A stretch of 64,000 nucleotides of DNA from Aquila chrysaetos chrysaetos (GCF_900496995.4 NC_044007.1:744001-808000), one strand, 5' to 3'; counted from the stretch's first letter, positions 48,480 through 58,814 are shown. Numbers and translations are program-made. The notes: generated from the letters alone by a model not told the origin.

Positions 48480-51400
48480 TGGTTGTTACGTTCAGAGCGT
48501 TCGAACCTCCCTCCGTCCCGCTCTCCTCCGCTCTGGGCCGGTCGCACGTGCTGCTTGCTCACCCCGAAGTCACGGAGGCCTCTCGGTGTCGGGGTTCGAC
48601 CGCAGCCGGGGTTGGACGTCGGGAGAAGCCGGTGCCCGCCGCAGCGCCGTCTCTGCCGCCTGGGCTCCATCTTCGAGGTCCGAGAGCTGGTCTAGCTGAG
48701 ATCCATCGCGGGTTGCTGCCGTTCCCGACGAGACGGGAAGCCGTGACCTTGTCCGAACCGCAGCGCCTCGCGCCTGGAGCTCCCCGCGGGGACGGGGGGA
48801 CGCCGGCCGGAGTCCCACCAGTGTCCTGCACACCCTGAAATGCTCCGTCGGGGACCTGGTGTGGGTGGTCCAGAGCCCCAAGCACGGCTCGTAGGCAAAG
48901 TCCCCGCCACCCCTTCTCACTCGGCAGCGACGCACCGAAGCAGATTTGGGGCCGAGTTGTCCCTCTGACCCTGCTGCTTCTCCGGGTCTCATCCAGGGAC
49001 GGGGACACGATGATGTGTGACGGGGCCAGCGTATCTCGATGCGCCATCCCGTCCGCTTTAGCCGGGTTACTTGGTGGTGCCGTCGAGCATCTCCCGTCCC
49101 CGTCAACGTGCTGCCTGCCCCGGGGCTCGCGGTGACCGGCTCTGCCGTTACCTTCTGAGCTGGGGGGCAGGGACGTCCCCGCACCGCGGCGTCAGCCCCA
49201 CGGAGCGGGGGACAGTTGGCGTCCGACCCCTTCTCCAGCTCAGCCCGGCCTTGCCTTGGCCTGCTCAGAGGTGTTGTCCCCTCCAAACGGTGGTGGCCTG
49301 TCCGGCGTTCAGGTCCACTGCCGCCTCTCCCCCGGGAGAGGGGTCACCTCCCGCTCCCGCTGTGCCAGCCCCCCCGCTCCTTTTCCCCGGACACCCGTCT
49401 CCCTCGTTCCCTCCCTGCCCTTTATGCCAGATGTTTGCCTTTGCTCCTCCTGTCCCTCAGCCCTTGAAACGGCTCCGCTTCCGACTTTCTCCCACGTTCT
49501 GCCTTCGGGTTTGGTGTGCCGGTTGTCCCCCCGAGGTTGTCCACCCCGAAGTCGTCACCCCTGCGGACGTCTGCTCCGCCAACGCTGCCTTCATCTTCCG
49601 GAGCAAGAGAAGGGAATCGCTACGGCGAGGGGAGGATGCCGCGTTCACGAGGAGACCCGCGGGCGCGTTTCCCCAAACTCGCACGATGGACGGGTCCGCG
49701 GTGCCGTGAGCTCAGCACGTGCTGCGGCCGAGGGTCCCGACCCTGGCTCCGCTGCGGTGGCGGAGGGGCGACGCGCGAGGACGCCCTCGGCTCCGCGCGG
49801 CAGGATCAACCCCCACTTCTGCGGCTCGACCAAAAGTCATGTGTCCGGCCATCGGCAGAACGCGACTTCCTTTAATAGCCCAGGCGTAATTAAGCAATTA
49901 AGAACTGGCTGGGTGACAGCACCCGTGCAGAGGTGTGCTCTGCGGGGACCGGGGCTCAGCCCGCGCTCCGCAGCATTTCCACGTGCGGTCGCACCGATGG
50001 ACGCACTGGGGGGGGCACGGGGATGCCGAGGGAGCCACGGGGACGGCAGCGGCGGGGTCCCAGGGACGGGGAGCTGGATGGTCCGGCGGGATGGAGGACA
50101 TTTGGGCACGGGACGGAGCACGTGGCAGGGCCAGCCCCACAAGCCACAGAAGCTCTGCTCCGTGGCGAGGAGGACGAGGGAGCGTCGCGCCCTGCCGTTA
50201 GGGTTGATGAGGCGGCTGGAAACGATCCCATTACTTGACAAGGTCATTATAAACATGGAGAAAGTGTAGGAGCTGACAAAAATCACTGCACGCTGCGGGT
50301 AACGCTTCCCAGTGAGGGACTGCCCGGTCTGCGTGGCACGTCGGACGGGAGCCGGTGCTCACGCCTGCGCCGGCAGGTCGAGCTGGAAGCTGAAGGCAGA
50401 TGAGTTCAACCTGGGAAATGGGGTTTCCAATGCTGCCGTGTTTGACCTCCGGACTGATGGATCTGCCCCCCCTGATGCTGTCGGCTCGGGCCGCTGGCTT
50501 TTCGGGCAGGGGCTTTGGCTTGACGTGGATTACTGCCCTCCCCTCGGATGCCGTCAGCAGCCCTCGCTGCCCGAGGATGCCCGGGGTGACGGCTCCATGC
50601 TCCCCGCTTTCTCCAGACCGGGCATTTCCCGGGTGTCCTCAGTGTCGCTTCAGCGGGATGAGCTCAAGGCGGCCTCTCGGAGCCGCTGCAATGCTGGGGG
50701 GGACATGGTGGTGAGCAGGGGTGGTCCGTGGTCACAACTCGGCAGGACACGTGGATGGCTGCAGCACGCAATGTTGTGCACAATGCTTGACAGTTTTGGG
50801 GTTTTTTTTCCCCCCATCTCGTTCCCCGGTCAGGGTCCTTCCCTGCAGCCTGGTGCGTCAGTGGGTGCCTCAACTTGGGGGGGGGGGGTCATTCACGCTG
50901 GAGCCAGCAGTCGGCTGGAGTGGGAGCTGGCGGAGATGCTGGTACCTGCCTGGTCAGGAAGCCTTTGGGCAGGTCCCAGTTGTGGGGGGGGGGGGGCCAC
51001 ATCTGCGGTAAAACTCTTCCCTCCCATGGCCCTGATCTCCTTGGGATTGGGGGGGGGTCATGGCGATGCCGCCACGGCTGCACAGTGGCTTGGGGGGGGG
51101 CAGTGGCCCCTCCGCAGCCCCGGGCTTTGGGGTCCCCCGAGTGCTGGGGGAGCCCCTCGCTCCGGGCAGGCCGTAACGATCCAACTAATCGTGTGTGACG
51201 CGGGCGGCCAGCTCGCATGATCTCATCCCGGCTAATGAGGTAAATGTCTGGCGGGGCTGAGCACTGCTGCTGGAAACTTCCCCCCCCCCCAATTCATCAC
51301 CCGCCGCCAGAGACGCCTCCGTCCCCCTCGCACCCGCTCCAGCCCCCCGTAACCGGAGCCGCTGAGCACCGCGACGGGGACGGGACCGCTGATGAGGTGC

Positions 51401-53000
51401 GGGGGGGGGACGGGGCCCCTCGCCCCGACGCACCGTGTTTGGCCCCGGGATGACCGCCCAAGAGAGGGTCCCATAGAGGGGCTGCAACGTGGAAATGGGG
51501 TTCTGGCGGTGGAGGGGTCCCACTGGGCTGCTCGGTAACACCCCCCCCGCCAGGGACCCCTGCACGGACTTAGAGCCCCGCGGGGCGCAGGGTCCCCGGG
51601 GTCTTTTGGGTGACTGCCATCACCGTGGGGAGGACGGCGGCACTTTCCCAGTGCCGGGAGCGGACCCCAGTGGGGACCCCCACCCCCCCAGTTTAACTCA
51701 GAGGCGACCCAGGAGCTTCTAGGGGGTCCTCTTGCATGGGGGGTGGCCCCTCGCTGACCTCCATCCCACCGCCCCCCGTGTCGGGGGGGGGGGTCACCCC
51801 TCCCCAGGTCCCTGTGAATGCTGGAAAAAGGTTGTAGAAAAATCCCGTCGGATGGAGTCGAGGCTGGGCTGAGCCCGGCGTGAGCGCGGGGTGGGGAGGC
51901 ACCGTTGGGGGCTGCCTCCGCCGGGGTAGGGACCGAGGTGGCGTCATTAAAACCATTAAAAAGCTTTTTTTGGCCTTTATGTGGCAGATAACGGAGGCAC
52001 ATCCATCCCTTCCAGGGAAGGGCTCCAGGACAGCCGGGAAGGGGCCCCCGGCGTGGGAAAAAAGGGCCGGGCACCGGCAACTCGCCGTGCGGCAACCCCG
52101 ACCGTGGCCGTGCCGGTAGCCGCCGCCGAGGGCGAGGTGTGCGGGAAAGGCAAACACACGGTGCTAATTCCCCGGTACACTTCATCACCTCCCGGCAAAC
52201 GGCAGCCCCGGGGCCCCGCGCCGGAGGTGGGACCGAGGTGTTTAATAGCCCTTGATAGATTTCCCGCACTGCCCCCCCCCCAGATTTCCTCCTAGTCGTC
52301 TTTTTTGAACCCGTGTTAACTTTTGGCAGCCGGAGCGGGCGCAGAGAAGGGCCGGGCAGCCTCCGGAGCTGCTGCTGGGGGGGGGGGGAACGGGCATCTG
52401 CACCGGGTGGGCCGGGGATTAGCGCCAGGGCAGCACGGGGATGGGATTTGACGCCTTCATTAAAGGTGTTGGCAGAAGAGCCCGTTAACGAGCGCTGCTG
52501 TTGGCTCCCCGGGCACGACGCACGCAGCGGTGCCGGTGTTGGGGCAGGGGGCTTTTGCGGCGGGTGGGAGACGCGATGGGGAGAAGCCGGTGCCGCCGCA
52601 GGGGACCACGACGGAGGAGAAGTCACGGCGCTGTCGCCCCAGGGCTGGGGACAAGGACAGGGCCAGCCCCGGTCGCCCACGGCCGCAGGATGGATTCCTG
52701 GGGAGCCCCGCGGTAGCGGAGCCCTGTGCCGGCGGCAGGGGGGCTTCGCCGGGGGTCTGCGCCCAGCACCCCCCCCCCTCTCTGCTCCCCGGCCAGCCGG
52801 TGCCGAACAGCCGGCTCCCTCCGACCGCCGTCCTCTGGCTGGCCAGACCCCCAGCTCCATGCTTGGGGGGGGGCAACACCCCCATCCCGCACCCCCGTGC
52901 ATCCCCCCCACGGCGCTGCCCGGGCGAGGGGCTGCGGCCGCGCTGCTCCCACCCTGGGTGGGTCCGGCGGCCGTGGGGTGCCGGCACCCGTCTCCACCAC
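48480..53000. other. GC-rich intergenic region between convergent genes
   Basis: No protein-coding exon is supported. Long open frames (for example 302 codons plus at 50,312-51,220) have no recognisable domain and reflect lack of AT-rich stop codons. G and C homopolymers are frequent. Short AT-richer islands stand out at 49,865-49,912 (TAATTAAGCAATTAAG), 50,215-50,290, 51,175-51,245, 51,945-52,005, 52,235-52,325 and 52,440-52,505; these are candidates for conserved regulatory elements. Confidence 0.6.
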
Positions 53001-53009
53001 ACCACGCGG

Positions 53010-56000
53010 CTGCTGCGGGGACCTTTATTGGGGGAGGACGGAGGGGCACAGGCGGCGGGGGGGGGGCCGCTCCGCTCGCAGCCCCAGCTCCGGGGGCACG
53101 TGGAGGGGTCCGGCCACCTCCACGACCCCTGTCCCACAGCGGACCCCGCTCCCCGGGCAGCCCCCGGCCCCCCAACAGACCCCCAGCGGTATGGGGGTCC
53201 GAGGGGAGCCGCGCACCGTGCCAAGGCGGGGGGGGGGTGGTTCGCCCCACTGTGGGGTGCAGGCTGGGCCGTGGGGCTGTGGGGGGCACGGCGAGGACTG
53301 GTGGGGGACGGAGGGACCCGAGGCAGGGAAGACATGGAGAGGCAGCGGGAAAGCTCGGGAAAGGACTGCGTCCCGGGAGGCATCTCCGGTGAGGCTCGGC
53401 CGTCTCAGATCCCTGGGGAGGGAGATGCTGCGTCAGCCCCCCCCCGCACCCCCTCAGCTCGCCCCGGCAGCGCTCCCACCGTCCCACCCTGTGCCCCCCC
53501 CCCAGCCCCGCAGTCACCTTGGGATGCCAGCGACTCCTCCGAGTCCACGTCGTGGTCCACTCCTGCAGGCAAGCGGAGATGCCGGGGCTGGGGGGGGCAG
53601 GCACCCGCATCCCCCCGCTAACGGGGCACTCCTGGCTTATGGGGGGGGGCATCCCCAGCTAAGGGGGCACCCCCGGCTAACGGGGCACCCCGGGGACTCT
53701 AACAACCCGCAGGGAACCAGGACCAGGCTCGGGATGGTCCCACATCCCCGGCTCGGGAGCCCCCCCATTGCAACCCTGGGCTGGGTGCTGGGCAGGGACC
53801 CCCACCCTCAGCCGGTCGAGGGGGGCAGCACGGGGATGGGGGGGGGACACACACAAAGCCCCAGGGCCTCACCCTCCTCCGACTCGTTGGACTGGGCCGG
53901 GACATCCACGACGGGACCTGCAGGAGGGCAGAGAGCACGGGGTCAGCGCCTAACGATGGGACGGGAGCGGGGACCCCCCCCCCATCCCCGGACCCCCACG
54001 CAGGGCAGAGCATCGGCACCCACCGCCCCGGGCTTCCCCGGCGAGGGTGTCCACGCCGAAGGAGCCGCTGTTGAGGGAGTCGAGGCTGGAGGAGTCGCTG
54101 CTGAGGGACTCCCGCGTCCCATCGTCCGTGGGCGACCGCTCCGCACCCTCGAAGCTGACGGAGGTCAGACCTGCGGGAGAGGTGAGCGCGGCCGGGCTGC
54201 GGGGCACCGGGCGGGGGGCCGGGCGTGTGAGGCGTCCCCCCCCGTGCAGCGCACGGGCCGGCGTACCCCCCCGTCGCACACCGGGCGGGGGTCCGCGCGT
54301 GCATCGCCTGGTCCCTGCGCGCAGGGCGAGGGTCTGCGCGCCCCGGGCAGGGTGAGGGCATGGGTTGCACGGTCCCTGCGCACGGGGCAGGGGTCCGTGC
54401 CCACGTTGGAGGGTCCCTGCGCATGGGGCAGGGGTCCGTGCCCATGTTGGAGGGTCCCTGCGCATGGGGCAGGGGTCCGTGCCCACGTTGGAGGGTCCCT
54501 GCGCACAGGGGCAGGGGTCCGTGCCCACGTTGGAGGGTCCCTACGCACGGGGCAGGGGTCCGTGCCCACGTTGGAGGGTCCCTGCGCGCAACGCAGAGGC
54601 CTGGGCGCGCAGCACAGGGGTCTGCGCCCGTGTTGGAGGTTGCCTGCGCGTACAGGGCAAGGGTCTGTGCATGCATTGCATGGTCTGTGTGCGCAGGGCA
54701 GGGGTCTGTGCGTGCGCTGCATGGTGTCTTGCACAGGGCAGGAGTTGGCACGTGCGCCGCATGGTCTCTGCGCACAGGGCAGGGGGCTGTGCCCATGTTG
54801 GAGGGTCCCTGTGCACGCAGGGCAGGGGGCTGTGCCCACGTTGGAGGGTCCCTGCGCACGGGGCAAGGGTCCGTGCCCACGTTGGAGGGTCCCTGCGCAC
54901 AAGGCGGAGGCCTGGGCGCGCAGCACAGGGGTCTGCGCCCGTGTTGGAGGTTGCCTGCGCGTACAGGGCAGGGGTCTGTGCATGCATTGCATGGTCTGTG
55001 TGCGCAGGGCAGGGGTCTGTGCACGCGGGGCAGGGGTCTGTGCCCACGTTAGAGGGTCCCTGCGCACAGGGCAGGGGGTCTGTGCCTGCTGGGCAGGGTC
55101 CGTGCCCGCACGGCACAGCCCCGTGCCGGTGCCCGGCCGTGCCGTCTCGCCCCGAGCCCAGCCGTACCTTTGCCCAGGCGCTGTGCCGAGGTGGTGAGAT
55201 CACCTGGGGGAGGAGAGGGGCGTCAGGAGGAGCTGGGGGGGGGCAGAGACCCCCGGGGTCCCACCCGCCGGCCATGCCCCCGCCGGGGGTCCGGCCACCC
55301 CTCGCCCTCCCTGGGCCCCGGACGCTCGCCGAGGGCTGCCACCCCGTCCGGCTCCCACGTCCCCGATCCGATGCTCACTCTCTCCGGAGGCCTCCAGCTT
55401 GGCCGGGCTGACGGGCTCTGGAAAAGACGGGCAGGGGGATGTGAGCCCCACGGCACCCACACTCTGCCCCCCCCTCCACTGCCAGCCCTCCCCCCCTCCA
55501 GACCTTGGCCGGGAGGGAAACTGAGGCACAGAGCAGGTAGGTCCCAGCTTTTGGCTGGGTGACCCTGGGCGGGGGGCTATGTGGGGCAGGGTCCCCCCAC
55601 GGCGCTGACCCAGCCTCGGCCCCCCCTACCTGGTGTCTGTCCTTCTGCAGAAAGGGCCACGTCCAGGGTGCTCGCGGGCTCTGCGGGGACACGGGGGGGG
55701 CAGACACGGGCCAGGGAGCACGTCCCGGCCACCGCTGCCCCCGGGGGATCGGGGACCAGGGTGGGGGTCCCCAGGAGACCCCGGGGGGAACACAGCCCAA
55801 AGCCCCTCCCCTCAGACAGATAGGGACCCCCCCCCCCACCAGCAGCACCCACTGGGACTCCTGCCCTGGGCACCGAGGGTGCCCCCAGCCCTCTCTCCCC
55901 CCCAAGCCCCCTCACCATCGGCCGTCGCGGCGGCCAGGACCAGGAGGACGACCACGGCCAGTGTCGGGGCCCTGCGGAGGAGACGCAGCTTTTGGGGGAC

Positions 56001-57479
56001 CCCGAACCCCCATAGCACCCCTCACTGCTCCTGCTCCCCCTGCACACCCCCTGGCACCCCCCCCCCGACCCCACCAGCCCCTCCCTGGCTCCTATGGGAC
56101 CCTGCAGCCCCCCCCCCATGGTCCCTGTCCCCATGCTGGCGTCACCCCAGCTCCGGGCAGGCAGGTTGGAGGGGACCCAACAGGAGGTGACCCCCCCCCC
56201 CCGTGGAGCATCCCGTGCCGCAGCCCCCGGCCTCGGCGGACCCCGCGTCCTGGCCTTGTCCCCCCCGCCTGTGACCGAGCCGGGCCGAGCTGGGGGCTGT
56301 GAGCCTGCGGGCAGGAGCCGCTGCGCCCCCCCCGCAGCTGCATGGGGTGGGGGGGGCCAGGGGACCCTGCGACCAGCCAGGGAGCGGTGAGGCAGCCTGG
56401 CAATTGGGGTATGGGGTGACACTGCGGGGGGGGATGACTGCCACATGCCAGCGGGCCGGGTGCATCCCAGAAACGCCCCCAGAACCCCCCCAGAGCTGCC
56501 AGGAGATGCCCCCGGGACCCCCCAGTACTGCTGGGAGATGCCCCCCCAGGTCTCTCCGGAGATGCCCCCCAAGATCCCCCAGCACTGCTGGGAGATGCTC
56601 CCCAGACCCCCCGGTGCTGCCAGGAGACGCCCCCCCAGGTCTCTCTGGAGATGCCCCCCCCAGGCCCCCCAGTACTGCTGGGAGATGCCCTGGGACCCCT
56701 CAAGTGCAGCTGGGAGATGCCCCCCCAGATCTCTCTGGAGATGTCCCCTGGACCCCTCAGTGCAGCCAGGAGATGCCCCCAGGACCCCCCCAGTACTGCT
56801 GGGGGATGCTCCCCAGATCTCTCTGGAGGTGCCCCCCAGATCTCTCTGGAGATGCCCCCCCAGATCTCACCAGAGATGCCCCCCCAGATCTCTCCGGAGA
56901 TGCCCCCCCAGATCTCGCCAGAGATGCCCCCCCCAGATCTCACCAGAGATGCCCCCCCCAGATCTCTCTGGAGATGCCCCCCAGATCTCACCAGAGATGC
57001 CCCCCCAGATCTCACCAGAGATGCCCCCCCAGATCTCTCTGGAGATGCCCCCCCAGATCTCGCCAGAGATGCCCCCCGGACCCCCAGCGCTGCCGGGAGA
57101 TGCCCCCCCAGATCTCTCTGGAGATGCCCCCCCAGATCTCGCCAGAGATGCCCCCCCAGATCTCGCCGGAGATGCCCCCCCCAGATCTCTCTGGAGATGC
57201 CCCCCCAGATCTCGCCAGACATGCCCCCCGGACCCCCAGCGCTGCCGGGAGATGCCCCCCCAGGTCTCTCCGGAGATGCCCCCCGGACCCCCAGCAGAGA
57301 TGCCCCCCGGGAGAAGCCCCCCCCCCCCCCCCGCAGCGGGCAGCGCTGGCGTCCCGGCGCCGGCGTTTCCCCTCGCCCCCGGTGCCCGTTGCCGGGCCGG
57401 TGCTCGCCGGGGCGGAGCCGGGCCCCCGCTCTCCGTCCGTTCGCCCCCCGTCCCGGTCTCACCGGCGCGCCGGGGCCAT
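53010..57479 (-). CDS. Unrecognised secreted acidic Ser-rich protein, nine exons
   Basis: Nine exons on the minus strand join with AG/GT borders (57479-57463, 55971-55916, 55680-55630, 55417-55379, 55203-55168, 54170-54024, 53917-53873, 53562-53518, 53412-53405 coding). Start ATG is in a strong Kozak context (GCC ATG G) and the stop is TGA at 53,405-53,407. The 147-residue product begins MAPARR followed by a hydrophobic run (LAVVVLLVLAAATA), a clear signal peptide. The mature part has about 26 Asp/Glu, 6 Lys/Arg, about 23 Ser, no Cys, Trp or Tyr, one NES glycosylation sequon and several S-x-E sites of the kind phosphorylated in the secretory pathway. Most introns are phase 1. Promoter and poly(A) signal fit. 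I do not recognise a family; a secreted, disordered, possibly phosphorylated protein is inferred. Expression is untested. Confidence 0.8.
53024..53029 (-). terminator. Polyadenylation signal of the secreted-protein gene
   Basis: TTTATT on the + strand, AATAAA on the minus strand, about 380 nt after the TGA. It is the only such signal in this GC-rich stretch, which supports the gene model. Confidence 0.7.
53405..53412 (-). CDS. Secreted acidic protein, last exon: final codons and stop
   Basis: After the acceptor CTCCCCAG the frame reads (G) ATC TGA, so the protein ends ...SQGI. The exon continues as about 390 nt of 3' untranslated sequence to the AATAAA near 53,024. Confidence 0.7.
53518..53562 (-). 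CDS. Secreted acidic protein, exon 8
   Basis: 45 nt, phase 1 to phase 1, between GCCTGCAG and GTGACT. It encodes (G)VDHDVDSEESLASQ. Length, phase and the opening G-x-V-D parallel exon 7. Confidence 0.78.
53873..53917 (-). CDS. Secreted acidic protein, exon 7
   Basis: 45 nt, phase 1 to phase 1, between CTCCTGCAG and GTGAGG. It encodes (G)PVVDVPAQSNESEE with the NES N-glycosylation sequon. It has the same length and phase as exon 8. Confidence 0.78.
54024..54170 (-). CDS. Secreted acidic protein, exon 6: Ser/Asp-rich core
   Basis: 147 nt, the largest exon, phase 1 to phase 1, between CCCGCAG and GTGGGT. It encodes (G)LTSVSFEGAERSP..., an acidic serine cluster SLSSDSSSLDSLNSGS, then FGVDTLAGEARG. 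It has the strongest non-random composition of the gene. Confidence 0.8.
54290..55130. repeat. 41-bp minisatellite in an intron of the secreted-protein gene
   Basis: About 20 units with period 41 (starts at 54,371, 54,412, 54,453, 54,494 and so on). The core reads CACGTTGGAGGGTCCCTGCG with GGGGCAGGGGTCCGTGCC. A longer segment with variant units (54,592-54,715) recurs about 310 bp later (54,901-55,025), a higher-order duplication. Open frames through it on both strands are artefacts. Confidence 0.95.
55168..55203 (-). CDS. Secreted acidic protein, exon 5
   Basis: 36 nt, phase 1 to phase 1, between CCCCCAG and GTACGG. It encodes (S)DLTTSAQRLGK. The following intron holds the 41-bp minisatellite. 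Confidence 0.72.
55379..55417 (-). CDS. Secreted acidic protein, exon 4
   Basis: 39 nt, phase 1 to phase 1, between TTTTCCAG and GTGAGC. It encodes (E)PVSPAKLEASGE. Its start (EPVS) parallels that of exon 3 (EPAS), hinting at exon duplication. Confidence 0.75.
55630..55680 (-). CDS. Secreted acidic protein, exon 3
   Basis: 51 nt, phase 1 to phase 1, between CCCCGCAG and GTAGGG. It encodes (E)PASTLDVALSAEGQTP with a partial codon. LSAE fits an S-x-E site. Confidence 0.75.
55916..55971 (-). CDS. Secreted acidic protein, exon 2: signal peptide core
   Basis: 56 nt after CTCCGCAG; it encodes (R)APTLAVVVLLVLAAATAD with one extra base, donor GTGAGG. The hydrophobic core and small residues at -3/-1 (ATA or TAD) give a typical signal-peptidase site. 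Confidence 0.8.
56465..57315. repeat. 24-25-bp minisatellite in intron 1 of the secreted-protein gene
   Basis: More than 30 units of GATGCCCCCCCAGATCTCTC type, many with an AGATCT site. Two main variants (CTCTCTGGA and CTCRCCAGA) are mixed with units containing CAGTACTGCTGGGA. It ends in a C13-type run at 57,317-57,332, close to exon 1. Confidence 0.95.
57463..57479 (-). CDS. Secreted acidic protein, exon 1 (coding part)
   Basis: ATG GCC CCG GCG CGC CG then donor GTGAGA. It encodes the basic n-region of the signal peptide (MAPAR and part of R). G at -3 and +4 give strong start context. The 5' untranslated part probably begins near 57,548. Confidence 0.75.
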
Positions 57480-57547
57480 GGCTGCGGCGGGGGCGCGGGT
57501 CGGGGTCCGGTCCGGTCCGGTCCGGGTGCGGGTCCGCCGGCGCTGCG

Positions 57548-57640
57548 GGAGCCCGGCCCGGCGCCGCCCGGGGCCGTTATAGCCGCAGGGGGCTGGGCGA
57601 CGGCCAGGTGGCGCCGGGCCAGCCAATCCGCCGCACCGGC
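57548..57640 (-). promoter_or_regulatory. TATA/CCAAT promoter of the secreted-protein gene
   Basis: On the minus strand a TATAAC box (rc of 57,576-57,581) lies about 100 nt before the ATG. A CCAAT box (CCAATCC on the + strand, 57,622-57,628) lies some 40 nt further upstream, within the usual distance for NF-Y. The transcription start is inferred near 57,548. The minisatellite begins directly behind the CCAAT box. Confidence 0.6.
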
Positions 57641-58790
57641 ACTGCGGACCGGCACCCGCACCGGGACACCGACCCGCACCGGCACCCGCACCGGGCACCG
57701 GCACCCGAACCGGGACCCGGACCGGGCATCGGCACCGGCACCGGGACCCGAGCCGGGCATCGGGACCGGCATCGGCACCGGGACCCGAGCCGGGCATCGG
57801 TACCCGAACCGGGCATCGGTACCGGCATCGGCACCGGGACCCGAGCCGGGCATCAGTACCCGAACCGGGCATCGGTACCGGCATCGGCACCGGGACCCGA
57901 ACCGGGCATCAGTACCCAAACCGGGCATCAGTACCAGCACCGGGATCCGAACCGGGCATCGGGACCGGCACTGAGGACCGCCACCCGAACCGGCACCCGA
58001 ACCGGGCATCGGGACCGGCATCGGCACCGGCACTGCTGACCGGTACCGGCACCACCACCGGGCATCGGGACCGGCACTGCAGCTCAGCACCAGTACCAGA
58101 ACGGGGCATTGGTACCAGCGTCGGGACCGGCACTGCAGACCGGCACCAGCATCGGGACTGGCATGGGGACCCAAACCCGGCATCGGGACCGGCACCAGCA
58201 TTGGTACCGGCACTGTGGACCGGCACCAGCATCAGTACCCAAACCGGGCACCAGTACCAGCATCGGTACCGGCATTGGCACCGGCACTGCAGACCAGCAT
58301 CAGTACCCAAACCGGGCATCGGTACCGGCATCGGCACTGGCACTGCAGTCGGGCACTGGAACCGGTACCGGCCATCAGAATCAGCACTGCATTGGCATTG
58401 GCACTGGCATTGGCACCGGCATCGGCACCGGCATCGGCACCGGCACTGCAGACTGGCACCAGCATCGGTACCCGAACCGGGCATCAGCACTGGCACAGGC
58501 ACTGTGGCTGGGCACCGGCACCCGAACCAGAACTGGGCGCTGGCACTGGGCACCAGTACTGGCACTACAGCTGGGCACCAGTACCGGAACCAGGCATCGG
58601 TACCAGCATCAGCACCGGCACTGCAGACCAGCACCGGTGTTGGTACCGGCACCCAAACCGGGCATCGGTACTGGCACCTGCACTGCCACTGCAGTCGGGC
58701 ACCGGAACCGGTACCGGGCATCAGAACCAGCACTGCGGCTGCGCACCAGCACCAGGCACCGGGCGTTGGCACCATCCAGCCCGAGTCGTG
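57640..58790. repeat. Hexamer-based CCGGCA/CCGGGCATC minisatellite
   Basis: About 1.15 kb of variants of ACCGGGCATCGGTACCGGCA with a 6-bp base period, grading from perfect near 57.7 kb to diverged near 58.7 kb. It starts directly upstream of the CCAAT box of the secreted-protein gene. Confidence 0.95.
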
Positions 58791-58814
58791 CTGGGAGCCC
58801 GTACCGCTCTGGGG

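Noticed and set aside
48833-48894. Short + strand stretch reading SVGDLVWVV...HGS before a stop, resembling the start of a PWWP domain
   Set aside because: Only about 20 codons, no splice acceptor in frame and no continuation; chance similarity.
50312-51220. 302-codon + strand open frame
   Set aside because: Contains G-run-encoded poly-Gly stretches, no family similarity, no promoter or poly(A) signal nearby.
47057-53000. DGAT1 exons expected on the minus strand from mammalian gene order
   Set aside because: No MBOAT-like peptide (for example the conserved His-containing membrane segment) appears in any minus-strand frame.
51232-53652. 806-codon open frame on the minus strand (and an 823-codon frame on the + strand at 52,726-55,197)
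   Set aside because: Both are Pro/Gly/Arg-rich low complexity, overlap each other on opposite strands, and run through introns, the 3' UTR and minisatellite of the spliced gene. Lack of stops follows from high GC.
54290-55130. Regularly spaced repeats looking like a CRISPR array
   Set aside because: Head-to-tail minisatellite without unique spacers, in a vertebrate genome.
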